Of a stretch of 64,000 nucleotides of DNA, positions 16,710 through 26,335 are shown piece after piece (position 1 is the first letter of the stretch; each line of letters begins with the position of its first letter). Made by a program: the position numbers and the translations under genes. The stretch is from Lachnospiraceae bacterium (GTDB taxonomy: Bacteria > Bacillota > Clostridia > Lachnospirales > Lachnospiraceae): positions 1 through 64,000 of the forward strand of contig JAFVBE010000016.1 in assembly GCA_017480195.1 (NCBI GenBank). The letters are read 5' to 3'. The notes under the pieces were generated by a model. It was not told the DNA's origin, searched no databases, and saw only the letters and a list, made by a program, of their open reading frames with translations.

Positions 16710-19253
16710 ATGGAGAAGGACAAGCTTATAAGCCAAAATAAGGTTGCAGCCTTTATACTTGAGATAAATGAGCCTTACAGAATCTTGGATTTTGACCAGG
16801 GCTTATGTCTTATGTCTGAATATACTCCGCGGGAATTATCCGGCGGCATCACAACTCTTGGTAAACTCTTCAGAGATGACTTTGATAAGATAATATCTTC
16901 GATTGATTACCAATTAAGTATCTCTAATATGATTAATTTCCAAAGTAAGCTTAAAACCAAAACAGGCAAGACTGTTACTACATTGTGCAGCGGTCAGACA
17001 TTTTCATTGAATGACGGCAGAGAAGTAATACAATGTATATTAACCGATATAACCAACCTTGAAACTGCCGCAAGCCAGACACAGCAGGCAAAGACAGACC
17101 TTGAGATATTTGCAAATACAGTGCCAAGTGGAGTAAGCAAGCATCTTCTGGATAATAATTTGAGCCTTATCTGGGCAAATAATTATTTCTTCAATATGTG
17201 CGGCTATACAGAGAGAACCTACAAAGAAAAATACGGCAGAAATACTCTGTCCATTATCTTAAGTCAGGACCTTGCCACTGTAATAGATGCATTGGCAGAT
17301 CTCACCGAAGACAAACAGTCTACCATAGTTAATTACAGGATTAAATGTGCCAATGATGAAATAAGATGGGTAAATGCCGTCTTCGCAAGAGCGGGCGAGA
17401 AAGCCGAGGGCTTCCCTGTAGTAAATATAGTAATGTCCGATATAACCAATCTTAAGATTGCAGAGATGAAAGCAGCCGTAGAGGAGCAGAAATATCACAT
17501 AATATCCGATATATCCGAAGAGCTTCCGTATGAGTATGATATCGCAACCGATACTATCAAATTCGCAGACAAGTTCAACCATATATTTGAAGGTAAATCC
17601 GTAATACAAAATCCTGCCGAGAACATGACCAAATCAGGACTTGTGGCCTATGAAAGCAAAGATACGGTCAGAGAGTTATTCTCACTTGCAAAAATGGGTA
17701 CCGAATATCATTCGACAGAATTCAAGCTCAATACGAAAAACGGAGGCTATCAATGGTATTTCTCCGTCTTCTCAACCATATATGACGATGAAGAAAAGCC
17801 TATACGTGTAATAGGTCTTCTGCGTAATATCCATGCACAGAAGCTTGAGCAGCAAAACCTTATTGAGAAAGCAGAGACAGACCTTATGACAGGACTTCTT
17901 AATAAGGTAACTACAGAAAACCGTATAAAGACAAGCCTGAGAGATTTAGACGGAAACTCCAATGATGTACTTATGCTTGTTGATATAGATGATTTCAAAA
18001 ACATAAATGACACCTACGGACATTTGATGGGTGATGAGGTTATTATATCTATCGCCAATACATTGAAAAGGTATTCCGGAGATTACGGCTTTGCCGGCAG
18101 GCTTGGCGGAGATGAATTCTGTCTATACTTAAGCAATATATTAGATATGAATGTCGCATTTGAAAAAGCCAAGTTCATATTATCCGACATATCTAAGCTC
18201 TATCCGGGCAGCGCCAATTCACCGAAGGTAACCTTAAGCATCGGAATATCTCCTACAAATGAACAGATACCTCTGGACACACTGATAGAGCATGCCGATA
18301 CTGCACTTTATCAGGTCAAGCTGAGCGGCAAGAACAGCTATTATTGCTATCAGGAGGATATGGTGCGTGTTCAATATAAGAATGATCGAAGAAAAAGTGA
18401 AGACAACAGCCTTATAAATGAGGTTCTGTCAACATTGTTTACGAGCAACAACACATATGCCAGCATTGAAAAAGCACTTAACCTTATAGGCACAGCTTAT
18501 GATATAGATAAAATAAGCATATATGAATATGGCTTCAACAAAAATTTTGTAGACTGTACACATCAATGGTGTGCCGAGGGCATTTCCAATGATATGGCGA
18601 AGAAGCAGCATACTCCGGCAGCTATATTCGAGGAGCTTAACGCTATGGGAACCTCCGGTATAACCTACTTCTCAGACACCTCAGTTATAAAGCTCAACTT
18701 TCCTAATCTTAATCCTTATTACGAAGGCGTTAGAAAGCTGATACAGTCAGAGATTAGATTAAATGGTAAGCTGATAGGCTTTATAACATTTAATTCAATG
18801 AATACAAAGGCAGATTGGAGTTCTGACAAGATATCAGGCTTTAATATATTATTTAAAATACTTGCAGAAGCAATCTGTACAAAGCAGGCACAGAATACCT
18901 TGTCATTTTTGCGCGAGGACACCATACAGATATTCAATATAGTCCAGACACCTATGATTATAATTGATAAGGACACCTACGATATAGTATATTGCAACGA
19001 CATAAGCCACGAATACTATCCGAATATCGCCATAGGTGCCAAATGCTACAGATGTATATCTGATGAGAGTTCTCCTTGCAGCGATTGTCCTTTATATAAG
19101 AACAACAAGACTTCATATATATCAAGGTACAACAAATACATAAAAGATAACATGGACATTTATTATACTCCTGTCAAATGGAATATAGGCAGCAACACCT
19201 TTGTTATGTCCGTCTCCCCTCACAGCCCTCTCGCCCTCGGGGACGGGGGTTAG
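16710..19253 (+). CDS. Multi-PAS GGDEF-GAF diguanylate cyclase
   Basis: 847 residues, no membrane helix, so cytoplasmic. PAS-like units span about 10-125, 135-250 and 255-380. The GGDEF domain (385-545) has LMLVDIDDFKNINDTYGH and an intact RLGGDEF near 464-470, so it should make c-di-GMP. The inhibitory RxxD site five residues upstream is replaced by SGDY, so feedback control is probably lost. A GAF-like unit (560-720) and a last PAS-like unit with CYRCISDESSPCSDC (four Cys) follow and may sense a ligand or metal. The final codons (LGDGG-stop) are read from a REP element. Confidence 0.9.
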   Translation: MEKDKLISQNKVAAFILEINEPYRILDFDQGLCLMSEYTPRELSGGITTLGKLFRDDFDKIISSIDYQLSISNMINFQSKLKTKTGKTVTTLCSGQTFSLNDGREVIQCILTDITNLETAASQTQQAKTDLEIFANTVPSGVSKHLLDNNLSLIWANNYFFNMCGYTERTYKEKYGRNTLSIILSQDLATVIDALADLTEDKQSTIVNYRIKCANDEIRWVNAVFARAGEKAEGFPVVNIVMSDITNLKIAEMKAAVEEQKYHIISDISEELPYEYDIATDTIKFADKFNHIFEGKSVIQNPAENMTKSGLVAYESKDTVRELFSLAKMGTEYHSTEFKLNTKNGGYQWYFSVFSTIYDDEEKPIRVIGLLRNIHAQKLEQQNLIEKAETDLMTGLLNKVTTENRIKTSLRDLDGNSNDVLMLVDIDDFKNINDTYGHLMGDEVIISIANTLKRYSGDYGFAGRLGGDEFCLYLSNILDMNVAFEKAKFILSDISKLYPGSANSPKVTLSIGISPTNEQIPLDTLIEHADTALYQVKLSGKNSYYCYQEDMVRVQYKNDRRKSEDNSLINEVLSTLFTSNNTYASIEKALNLIGTAYDIDKISIYEYGFNKNFVDCTHQWCAEGISNDMAKKQHTPAAIFEELNAMGTSGITYFSDTSVIKLNFPNLNPYYEGVRKLIQSEIRLNGKLIGFITFNSMNTKADWSSDKISGFNILFKILAEAICTKQAQNTLSFLREDTIQIFNIVQTPMIIIDKDTYDIVYCNDISHEYYPNIAIGAKCYRCISDESSPCSDCPLYKNNKTSYISRYNKYIKDNMDIYYTPVKWNIGSNTFVMSVSPHSPLALGDGG

Positions 19254-19258
19254 GGGCG
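19236..19258 (+). repeat. REP copy 1, forming the end of the diguanylate cyclase gene
   Basis: CTCGGGGACGGGGGTTAGG followed by GGCG. The same GGGGACGGGGGTTAGGGGC core appears at 20954 and inverted at 21762 and 21789, around a RAYT transposase gene. The TAG inside the motif is the stop codon of the GGDEF gene. Confidence 0.8.
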
Positions 19259-19303
19259 AAAATGTCGAGTATAATAAAAACCTCATAAAAATTCAATTAA
19301 ATC

Positions 19304-19476
19304 TTGACATATAAAAATCTTTTTGTTATTCTATCTATTGCGTGTTTATAATAACATACAAAATTTAAACCGATCCGATATATCTGGTGGTGTGGGTATG
19401 TCGTACGTGTCTTGACCGGTTCGAATTTATAAATTAATACATATTGTTTTATAATTATTTTATGGAGGTGTCTGAT
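19304..19476 (+). promoter_or_regulatory. rpsT promoter and structured leader
   Basis: TTGACA (19304-19309), 17-base spacer, TATTCT (19327-19332). The remaining leader of about 140 bases contains AACCG pairing with CGGTT around a GC-rich core with CTGGTGGTGTGGGTATG and CGTACG. Ribosomal protein genes often carry autoregulatory leaders of this size; whether S20 binds here cannot be told from sequence alone. Confidence 0.6.
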
Positions 19477-19740
19477 TTGGCTAATATCAAATCCGCTAAG
19501 AAGAGAATTAAAGTAATCGAGACTAAGACTTTAAGAAATAAGACTATCAAGTCTAAGGTTAAGACTTATATCAAGAAGGTTGAGGCAGCTATCGCAGAAG
19601 GCGACAAGGCAGCTGCACAGGCAGCACTTACTGCTGCAACCTCAGAAATCAGCAAAGCAGCTTCAAAGGGTGTATACCACAAGAACAATGCTTCAAGAAA
19701 GATTTCAAGATTAACTTTAGCCGTAAACAAGATGGCATAG
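19477..19740 (+). CDS. rpsT: 30S ribosomal protein S20
   Basis: 87 residues, the family's usual length: ANIKSAKKRIKVIETKTL near the start, the long basic helices and SKGVYHKNNASRKISRLT near the end, the hallmark that contacts 16S rRNA. The start is TTG at 19477, eight bases after GGAGGTG; an upstream in-frame TTG at 19444 would add residues unlike S20. It is convergent with holA, and a strong terminator lies between them. Confidence 0.97.
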   Translation: MANIKSAKKRIKVIETKTLRNKTIKSKVKTYIKKVEAAIAEGDKAAAQAALTAATSEISKAASKGVYHKNNASRKISRLTLAVNKMA

Positions 19741-19760
19741 CATTGAGCCAATGCAAAATA

Positions 19761-19812
19761 AAAAAGAAGACAGGTTTGAGTGCTCGCACTCACTAACTTG
19801 CCTTCTTTTTTT
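19761..19812. terminator. Bidirectional terminator between rpsT and holA
   Basis: Long imperfect stem from AAAAAGAAGACAGG to CTTGCCTTCTTTTT with loop CTCG at 19783-19786, followed by a T run on the plus strand and, by symmetry, a T run on the minus strand. Confidence 0.85.
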
Positions 19813-19867
19813 ATTTTATACGGCGAAAGCCGTACACCGAGCCGTCAGGCGAGGTGGCATAAGCTTT

Positions 19868-20884
19868 TTATGCCATCAATTTAAGTATAAGCATTTCTAC
19901 CGCAAGATCCTTTTTCATTCTGCCTGTCTTTATTGCACTATCAGTATCAATACACAGATTCACACAATTAAGGAGATCTCTCGTTGTATAATTCTTTGAC
20001 AGAGCTATGTATTTCTTTGCAATCCAATCCTGAGTTTTTAAAATTGATGTTACCTGTCTTACATCATTTCCCCTTACAAGCACTTCGGATGTCTTAAGCA
20101 GTCTATTGTACTGATTGGTTATCAGAGCAAGTATGCTCATGGCGTCCGTCTTTAGATATTTTAAATCGTCATACAGCTTAAGGGTTCTTGCTTTATTTTT
20201 TTTAGTTATCTCATCTATCATTTCGAAGATTTTATCCTCTACAGCATCTGTACTTAGAACTTCCACATCAGCAAGGCTTATACGCTCCTTATCCAAGCCA
20301 AAGCATTTTATCTTCTCAACCTCAGTGGCAATTCTGTTCATATCATTACCTGTATTTTCAAGCAGCTTATATATTGCAGCTTCCTCAATTGCTATATTAT
20401 CCTGTGCAAATAATCCTTTAACCCATTTTATCAGGGTTTGATTATCAGGTGTATCAAAATATGCTATCGTTCCCTTCTCAGACACAAGCTTGTATAGCTT
20501 ATTTCTTCCATCGACCTGGCCCTCAATAAAGATAATGACACTCGACTCAGGAAGATTCTGAAGCATATCAAAAAGCTTGTCACTGTTCTTCTTGTTAAGG
20601 AAATTGCTCTCCTCTATGACAATGACACGCCTGTCAGCAAAAAAAGGCATAGTATCAGCTATAGATACTATCTCGTCCTCCACTATACTGTCGTCTCTGA
20701 AAAGTGAGAAATTCATAGTATCATTTCTATCTATCAATGCGTCTATAAGCTTGTCCTTATATTGCAGCACAAGATATCTTTCGTCACCTGTTAATACATA
20801 CACATTGCTGAAATTATTCTCTTTTATTTGCTCATTTATAATCGCCATGCCATTTGGTCTGGCTTTTTTGCTACCATATGCCAT
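19868..20884 (-). CDS. holA: DNA polymerase III delta subunit
   Basis: 338 residues. The N-terminal SNVYVLTGDERYLVLQYKD, then MPFFADRRVIVIEESNFL and SSVIIFIEGQVDGRNKL, follow the AAA-like fold of HolA, in which delta opens the sliding clamp within the loader complex. The collar domain is helical (TRDLLNCVNLCIDTDSAIKTGRMKKDLAVEMLIL). Such genes normally sit just after comEC and near rpsT in Bacillota; here a RAYT/REP insertion of about 850 bases separates holA from comEC. Confidence 0.93.
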   Translation of the reverse strand: MAYGSKKARPNGMAIINEQIKENNFSNVYVLTGDERYLVLQYKDKLIDALIDRNDTMNFSLFRDDSIVEDEIVSIADTMPFFADRRVIVIEESNFLNKKNSDKLFDMLQNLPESSVIIFIEGQVDGRNKLYKLVSEKGTIAYFDTPDNQTLIKWVKGLFAQDNIAIEEAAIYKLLENTGNDMNRIATEVEKIKCFGLDKERISLADVEVLSTDAVEDKIFEMIDEITKKNKARTLKLYDDLKYLKTDAMSILALITNQYNRLLKTSEVLVRGNDVRQVTSILKTQDWIAKKYIALSKNYTTRDLLNCVNLCIDTDSAIKTGRMKKDLAVEMLILKLMA

Positions 20885-20948
20885 ATCTTACACCTGAATT
20901 TTCTATAGTAATCACCATTTTACAACAGTGCCTGATTTTTTTCAAGTT

Positions 20949-20973
20949 GCCCCTGGGGACGGGGGTTAGGGGC
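20949..20973 (+). repeat. REP copy 2, at the 3' end of the RAYT gene
   Basis: CCCCTGGGGACGGGGGTTAG with flanking GG/C bases. On the minus strand the CCCCTAACCCCC segment supplies the TAA stop of the transposase. Confidence 0.8.
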
Positions 20974-21715
20974 AAATTCGATTTTTTATACTTCTAATCG
21001 TACTTCGTGGAATCCCCGTAACTCGGGATAACTGATGAATGGTGACACCTTGTTCCAACATATCAGCAACTGCTGCATCTCTAACTGATTTTTCTGAATT
21101 CAAATCATCTAACTTGTACTTTTTGTATATAATTTTTGCAATTTCTGCATCAGGTAATCGTTTTACTACATTATCGTCAATACATTTATCATTGTTATCC
21201 GTATTTATATATTCAATCAAATCGTCTATCTTTACAAAGCCAAGTATGAACCCTATATCGGTTATCCATTCATCACATTCAACATACTCCCTAATACTGC
21301 TATATTCGTATTCGCCAGGGCAACTGCACATTCCGGCAGAAACAGGATTACGTAAAATATATCTTAATACAGTCATTAGATACAACTCATCTTCTACAGT
21401 TTCACTTTTATAGCGATCCTGAAACAAATTTCCAACCCTATCGTATTTTTTATTATACCAATGTACATACGATGCTCCCAAAGAACGAAATAATGTATCT
21501 AAACCAAATTCATAAGACCTGAGCAGCAGATGAATATGATTATCCATCAAACAATATGCGTAAAGGTCAAACCCCAGTTCTTTCTTATATTTTAGTAGCC
21601 TTTTTAGGAATTCCTTCCGATCCTCTGCATCATAAAAAATAGTCTGTCTATTGACGCCTCTCAACATTACATGGTAAATATCTGTACAACTTTTCTTTCT
21701 TGCTTGTCTTGGCAT
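20966..21715 (-). CDS. REP-associated tyrosine transposase (RAYT, Y1/HUH family)
   Basis: 249 residues. MPRQARKKSCTDIYHVMLRG is the typical RAYT N-terminus; MDNHIHLLLR carries the His-hydrophobe-His metal site, and GNLFQDRYKSE carries the catalytic Tyr. A C-terminal helix-turn-helix (GVTIHQLSRVTGIPRSTIRSI) may recognise DNA. RAYTs nick single-stranded REP sequences. Four REP copies occur nearby: one at its own 3' end, two upstream and one at 19236. It interrupts the usual comEC-holA arrangement. Confidence 0.93.
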   Translation of the reverse strand: MPRQARKKSCTDIYHVMLRGVNRQTIFYDAEDRKEFLKRLLKYKKELGFDLYAYCLMDNHIHLLLRSYEFGLDTLFRSLGASYVHWYNKKYDRVGNLFQDRYKSETVEDELYLMTVLRYILRNPVSAGMCSCPGEYEYSSIREYVECDEWITDIGFILGFVKIDDLIEYINTDNNDKCIDDNVVKRLPDAEIAKIIYKKYKLDDLNSEKSVRDAAVADMLEQGVTIHQLSRVTGIPRSTIRSIKNRICP

Positions 21716-21761
21716 AATTATTTCTCCCTTCCTTAAATAATTTTTTCTTATATTATTTTTT

Positions 21762-21813
21762 CGCCCCTAACCCCCGTCCCTGGGGACACGCCCCTAACCC
21801 CCATCCCCGAGGA
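21762..21813 (-). repeat. REP copies 3 and 4 in tandem, at the comEC end
   Basis: CGCCCCTAACCCCCGTCCC at 21762 and CGCCCCTAACCCCCATCCCC at 21789, 27 bases apart, both inverted relative to copies 1 and 2. The second copy supplies the terminal codons and the TAG stop of comEC. Confidence 0.8.
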
Positions 21814-24214
21814 CAATTCCACCGGCTTCATCCGTCCTGTATATTTTAATTCCGTACCGTTCTAACAGCTTAATTGTCTCATCATGCGGATGTCCGTAAC
21901 GATTGTTTTTACCACAGGATATAACAGCGTAATTGATTTTAATATTCTCATAAAGCATTTCATCTGCCGAATTCTTTGAACCATGATGCGGAACCTTGAT
22001 AATTTCGTATGTGTCATATAGATACTCCCTTTCGTTTTCAAGCATATATTCTATAGAATTATTGCCCATATCTCCGGTAAATAATATCGTAAAATCATCT
22101 GACACATAGCTAAGGCACAGAGAATAATCGTTAATGTTGTCAGTCACATATCCATCATCAGGGTGAGCACAAGTAATTCGGTATGTATCATCATACAGAT
22201 AGTCTCCCGATTTCATATAGAGGATATTCACACCACGGCTGTCCGCCAGCTCAATCAGTCTCTCGCAGTTTTCCTCTCCCCTCATATGCGGAGAAAGAAC
22301 CATATTATCTATGTTTATACCCGACCGTTCCCCTATTGACAGAATATACAGCAGTCCGCTTATATGATCCATGTCCGTATGTGAGATAAACCAATAGTCT
22401 ATATGCGCCATTCCATAGTATTTAAGCATAGGACATATTGTGTACTGTCCAAGCTTATCCTCAGATGTCGAGCCTCCGTCTATGGCAATATTTTCTCCTG
22501 AGTTGGTCCTGATAAATATACCGTCTCCCTGCCCCACATCTGCACATATGATAATCTCATCGAGACTTTTGGCATATGTAAGTCCGAGGAGTGTCCATAC
22601 AGCAGTCGATACGAGCAAAACAACCACTGCACAAAGTCCACGCCATCCCTTAGGCGTAAGCCAAACATGAGTTATATGATATATCCTTTCTCTTATTTTC
22701 CTTGTCAATCTCTGATTAAACAGAAGTAAGAATCCAAGAAGCCACAGATAATAAATCATAATCTGATACAGCTTAATCCGACCTATATTTACAGTATTAA
22801 AAGGAAGCTTATATGTAACACTGCATATAACATCATAAAAACTTAAAACCGCCTTACCAACCATTATTATATAAGACGCTAAAGGCAAATATATATATGA
22901 CATTATAATTGCCACTATCCCTGATAAAACTACCACAGTCATAAGCGGTATAACAATCAGATTAAGCAGGAATCCATACGGCGTAAATTCATGATATGTA
23001 TAAATCATAACCGGAAGCATGACAAGACTTACTGATACTGAAATTACTACCGAATTAATAAGTGTAAGAGCAATCCTTTTTTTCATAATATTTTTTTGTC
23101 TAAACCATCTTGTACGCTTTATATGTCTTATGAAATAATTACCAACACATACACCTAACACTGCAGTCACACTAAGTATCACTCCGCCGTCGTATATTCG
23201 ATATGGCTGATATACCAGAATTACAATTAATGCTACAGCAAGTGATATCGGCATATCATAGGTTTCTCCTGTATATATGGCTATCATGGATATCACTATC
23301 ATAATCAACGCTCTTAAGGTTGACATACTAAGCCCCGACATAACTGCGTACGAGAAAATTATAATAAATGAAGTTCCTCCTGCTGCATACCTGTTTAGCC
23401 CAAGCCTCTTAAGCAGTCCGAAGCATATTGCGAACAAAAGTGATATATGAAGTCCCGATATGGCAAGAATATGTGCGATACCACTATTGCGGTAATCAAG
23501 CATGGTAATATCATCTATGTCTTTTCTGTCTCCAAGCAGAATACCACTGTATATCCCGAAGATTTCCACATCAGCATCTACCTTCGAAGCCTTATCTTCA
23601 CATTCTTCTGCACCTGTAATTATCCTAAGCTTCAACTTTATATCTTTTTTAAGACCAAATAGAAAATTCATATAACCATAATATAAGCCGTCATTATGTG
23701 TCAAAATATTTATCTTACAATTCCTCACACTAAAGCTTATATTCCTGCTCTTATAATACCTCTTGAAATTAAAACATCCGGCATTACTGTTTTCCTCAAA
23801 TGTGCTGAGAATTCCGTCTAAATTCACCTTATCCCCAAGCCTGTATATATCCTCCTGATTAAACACAATAACATTGAAAGCACCATCGACTTTTAAATAT
23901 AAATTTATGCCTTCACTTGCTGTATCTATCTTATAAATGGTTGCATCTGCCGTTATATGGCTACCATTAAGCCCATCAAAATCATAACAACTGTCAATGT
24001 CTCTAAAGGCTGTATTGATATATCCAAGCAGCATAAAAATAAAGAGGATAATACACAGCTTTATCCTCTTATTTATATCTGCTCTTATAAAAAAATAAGC
24101 ACAGCAAATAAGCATAATCATAATTATGCCTGTTAAGACTACTGTTTCGACGCATACATACACGACCTCTCCAAGTGCAAAGTAAACTGCAGCCCAAAAC
24201 ATCGGTCTTTTCAT
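21794..24214 (-). CDS. comEC: ComEC/Rec2-type DNA uptake channel
   Basis: 806 residues. The N-terminal hydrophobic segment and DUF4131-like soluble part are followed by the competence domain with many helices (HILAISGLHISLLFAI, SGLSMSTLRALIMI). The C-terminal metallo-beta-lactamase-like domain has SHTDMDHISG and KVPHHGSKNS motifs for metal binding. ComEC moves single-stranded DNA across the membrane in transformation. Its terminal residues GIVLGDGG come from a REP element. With comEA at 27977 it suggests an uptake system, though pilus genes are not in the window. Confidence 0.95.
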   Translation of the reverse strand: MKRPMFWAAVYFALGEVVYVCVETVVLTGIIMIMLICCAYFFIRADINKRIKLCIILFIFMLLGYINTAFRDIDSCYDFDGLNGSHITADATIYKIDTASEGINLYLKVDGAFNVIVFNQEDIYRLGDKVNLDGILSTFEENSNAGCFNFKRYYKSRNISFSVRNCKINILTHNDGLYYGYMNFLFGLKKDIKLKLRIITGAEECEDKASKVDADVEIFGIYSGILLGDRKDIDDITMLDYRNSGIAHILAISGLHISLLFAICFGLLKRLGLNRYAAGGTSFIIIFSYAVMSGLSMSTLRALIMIVISMIAIYTGETYDMPISLAVALIVILVYQPYRIYDGGVILSVTAVLGVCVGNYFIRHIKRTRWFRQKNIMKKRIALTLINSVVISVSVSLVMLPVMIYTYHEFTPYGFLLNLIVIPLMTVVVLSGIVAIIMSYIYLPLASYIIMVGKAVLSFYDVICSVTYKLPFNTVNIGRIKLYQIMIYYLWLLGFLLLFNQRLTRKIRERIYHITHVWLTPKGWRGLCAVVVLLVSTAVWTLLGLTYAKSLDEIIICADVGQGDGIFIRTNSGENIAIDGGSTSEDKLGQYTICPMLKYYGMAHIDYWFISHTDMDHISGLLYILSIGERSGINIDNMVLSPHMRGEENCERLIELADSRGVNILYMKSGDYLYDDTYRITCAHPDDGYVTDNINDYSLCLSYVSDDFTILFTGDMGNNSIEYMLENEREYLYDTYEIIKVPHHGSKNSADEMLYENIKINYAVISCGKNNRYGHPHDETIKLLERYGIKIYRTDEAGGIVLGDGG

Positions 24215-24245
24215 TCAGTTATAAATTCTCCTTTGGATTATGAGT

Positions 24246-24740
24246 TCAATCTAAGACATCCTCATCATAGTAATATATTGAATCCCTGTTAAGTACCTCT
24301 TCTGATATAACAGCTTTATCTCCTGTATATAATATAATTCTTATCTCACTTATATCTGACAGTTGGAATAAGGTTCTTGAAATCGCAGACTTAGCCAGCA
24401 GATAATATTCTTTATCATAATCACCTGTCAAAGTAAATTCAAGTGTAAGAGCATTTTCAGAATCAATCATATATAGACCATAAGTAAGCCTATCCTCAAT
24501 ATACTCTGTAATGTTAGCCATTATTTCCTCTATAGACGCCGCGGTAGAATCCGGCTGCTTAAGCTGATATCTGTCATCTGCCACACCTATCTTATCACCA
24601 CTTGGATAATAGATATAAACCATCGTGGCTTCGGGTGCGGTTATCTCTGTCACATTTTTTTCCGTATCAAGTTCATCAAATTTCCCACAGCCTGTCATAC
24701 ATATAATCACAACAAGCATCAGAATACATATTCTTTTCAT
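24246..24740 (-). CDS. GerMN-domain lipoprotein
   Basis: About 164 residues from the ATG at 24740 (MKRICILMLVVIICMTGC). Lipobox CMTGC. The mature part has MVYIYYPSGDKIGVADDRYQL, and LTLEFTLTGDYDKEYYLLAKSAISRTLFQL, the alternating strand-helix pattern of the GerMN domain of GerM and LpqB. It lies 21 bases after the histidine kinase gene, an arrangement also seen for kinase-lipoprotein pairs, so it may modulate signalling at the envelope. That role is inferred. Confidence 0.8.
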   Translation of the reverse strand: MKRICILMLVVIICMTGCGKFDELDTEKNVTEITAPEATMVYIYYPSGDKIGVADDRYQLKQPDSTAASIEEIMANITEYIEDRLTYGLYMIDSENALTLEFTLTGDYDKEYYLLAKSAISRTLFQLSDISEIRIILYTGDKAVISEEVLNRDSIYYYDEDVLD

Positions 24741-24761
24741 AGCATATTCCCACAATCTCTA

Positions 24762-26159
24762 TCATCCCTGTTTAAGCGGTATCTTAATCGTAAATGTTGT
24801 ACCCACTCCAGACTCACTATAAAGCTTTATCGTTCCATTATGCATACCTATTACATTTTTAGTAATCGCAAGTCCAAGACCTGTGCCTCCGGTATCTCTG
24901 CTTCTTGCCTTATCAACCCTGTAAAATCTCTCAAACACATGAGCCTTACAATCATCAGGAATTCCCACTCCTGAATCAGCAACCTTGACATAGAAAAATT
25001 TGTGATCTGCATTAAGCGACACCTTTACCCAGCCATTATCAATATTATATTTAACAGCATTTTCAATAATATTAGACAGTGCCAGACTAAGCTTTACCTC
25101 ATCAACCTCCGCAACAACATCACGGAAACTCTCATAGGTTATCTCTATGTTTCTCTGCTCAGCAATAGGGGTAACTCTCTTAAGTATAACATCCAAAAGC
25201 TCATTTACACTCACCTCTGATATATTCATCTGAGATGAATCTTTATCCATCTTTACAAGAGTAAGAAGATCATTTATTATCTTGCTCTCCCTGTCTATCT
25301 CAGCCACGATATCGCCCATAAACTCCTTATACATATCAAGGTCAGCGTTGTCATTCTCCACAAGAGAATCAGCCAGAACCTTCATAGAGGTTATAGGTGT
25401 CTTAAGCTCGTGTGACACATTCGATACGAATTCCTGACGGCTTGTGTCTATCTCCGCAAGAGTCTTAATAGTATCATTGTAATTCTCAATGAGGTTTCTG
25501 TACTCCTTGAAGCCCTTCTCCTCGATAGGCTTGTCCAGATTTCCATTCTGCAAAATATCTATCTGATTGTTAATATATCTGATATCCCTTACGCTTATTC
25601 TGCTTATTGCCACAGCAAGTATAATGCACATTACAACCAGCACAAAGAATATTATCCTCTGTATCTCATCTGAATTATCCATTATAGTATTCATATTCTT
25701 CTTCGATATATGCACAACTATAAGTCCTTCTACTTCACCTGAGCCGGTTCTTACCTGCTTGATAAAACGAAAAAAATCATCATCCTCAAATACATAATAT
25801 GTATCTGAACCGGTCATTGCATCAATTATTTTCTCACTTACTATAAACGAGTCAAGGTTTCTTCCCTTTGAGTCCTTAATTATTCTGTAATCAGAGTCAA
25901 TCACAAATACGCGTCCTTCGTAAACATCTGACAACATTTTAATATAAGAATCCGTATCTCTATCAGCAGCTAAAACATCTGCCACCATGTCAGTATTCCT
26001 ATCTGCGTCAGCTATAATCTGCCTCTTGTACTGAGAAAGCTGCACATATTTTGATGAAATTGTAAAAATCCATAGCAAGGCAGAAACAGTCAATATAATA
26101 GCAACTGTTATAAATACCTTAAGACTGATTTTTTCTTTTTTATCCGAAAACGCTTTCAA
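24762..26159 (-). CDS. Sensor histidine kinase
   Basis: 465 residues from a TTG start at 26159, eight bases after TTGGAGAT; an upstream in-frame TTG at 26180 has no ribosome site. Two membrane helices (about 12-32 and 165-190) flank an extracytoplasmic sensor of about 130 residues. A HAMP-like linker follows, then HisKA with VSHELKTPITS (phospho-His near 250), and HATPase with NIIENAVKYN, DSGVGIP and GTGLGLAI. Its likely partner regulator is at 27283-27966, separated by an adenosine deaminase gene on the opposite strand. Confidence 0.93.
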   Translation of the reverse strand: MKAFSDKKEKISLKVFITVAIILTVSALLWIFTISSKYVQLSQYKRQIIADADRNTDMVADVLAADRDTDSYIKMLSDVYEGRVFVIDSDYRIIKDSKGRNLDSFIVSEKIIDAMTGSDTYYVFEDDDFFRFIKQVRTGSGEVEGLIVVHISKKNMNTIMDNSDEIQRIIFFVLVVMCIILAVAISRISVRDIRYINNQIDILQNGNLDKPIEEKGFKEYRNLIENYNDTIKTLAEIDTSRQEFVSNVSHELKTPITSMKVLADSLVENDNADLDMYKEFMGDIVAEIDRESKIINDLLTLVKMDKDSSQMNISEVSVNELLDVILKRVTPIAEQRNIEITYESFRDVVAEVDEVKLSLALSNIIENAVKYNIDNGWVKVSLNADHKFFYVKVADSGVGIPDDCKAHVFERFYRVDKARSRDTGGTGLGLAITKNVIGMHNGTIKLYSESGVGTTFTIKIPLKQG

Positions 26160-26252
26160 AATATTATCTCCAATTCGCAAAAAACAGACTTACTTAAGTG
26201 CATATCATCGTAAAGCTAATTTTATCATACCTGATTTTCTTCTTCAAGACAC

Positions 26253-26281
26253 TTGTTAATCAACTCATGTAATACTATAAT
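26253..26281 (+). promoter_or_regulatory. Promoter of the adenosine deaminase gene
   Basis: TTGTTA (26253-26258), 17-base spacer, TATAAT (26276-26281), 54 bases upstream of the ATG, with an AAGGAGGT ribosome site before 26336. Confidence 0.7.
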
Positions 26282-26335
26282 AATTATAATTAAACAACAT
26301 ACCATAATAACTTATATATACAAGGAGGTATAAGC

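Noticed and set aside
19761..19812. Palindrome after rpsT as a further member of the long palindrome family
   Set aside because: It is short, lacks the CGCTCTCGCTCA core and behaves as an ordinary terminator.
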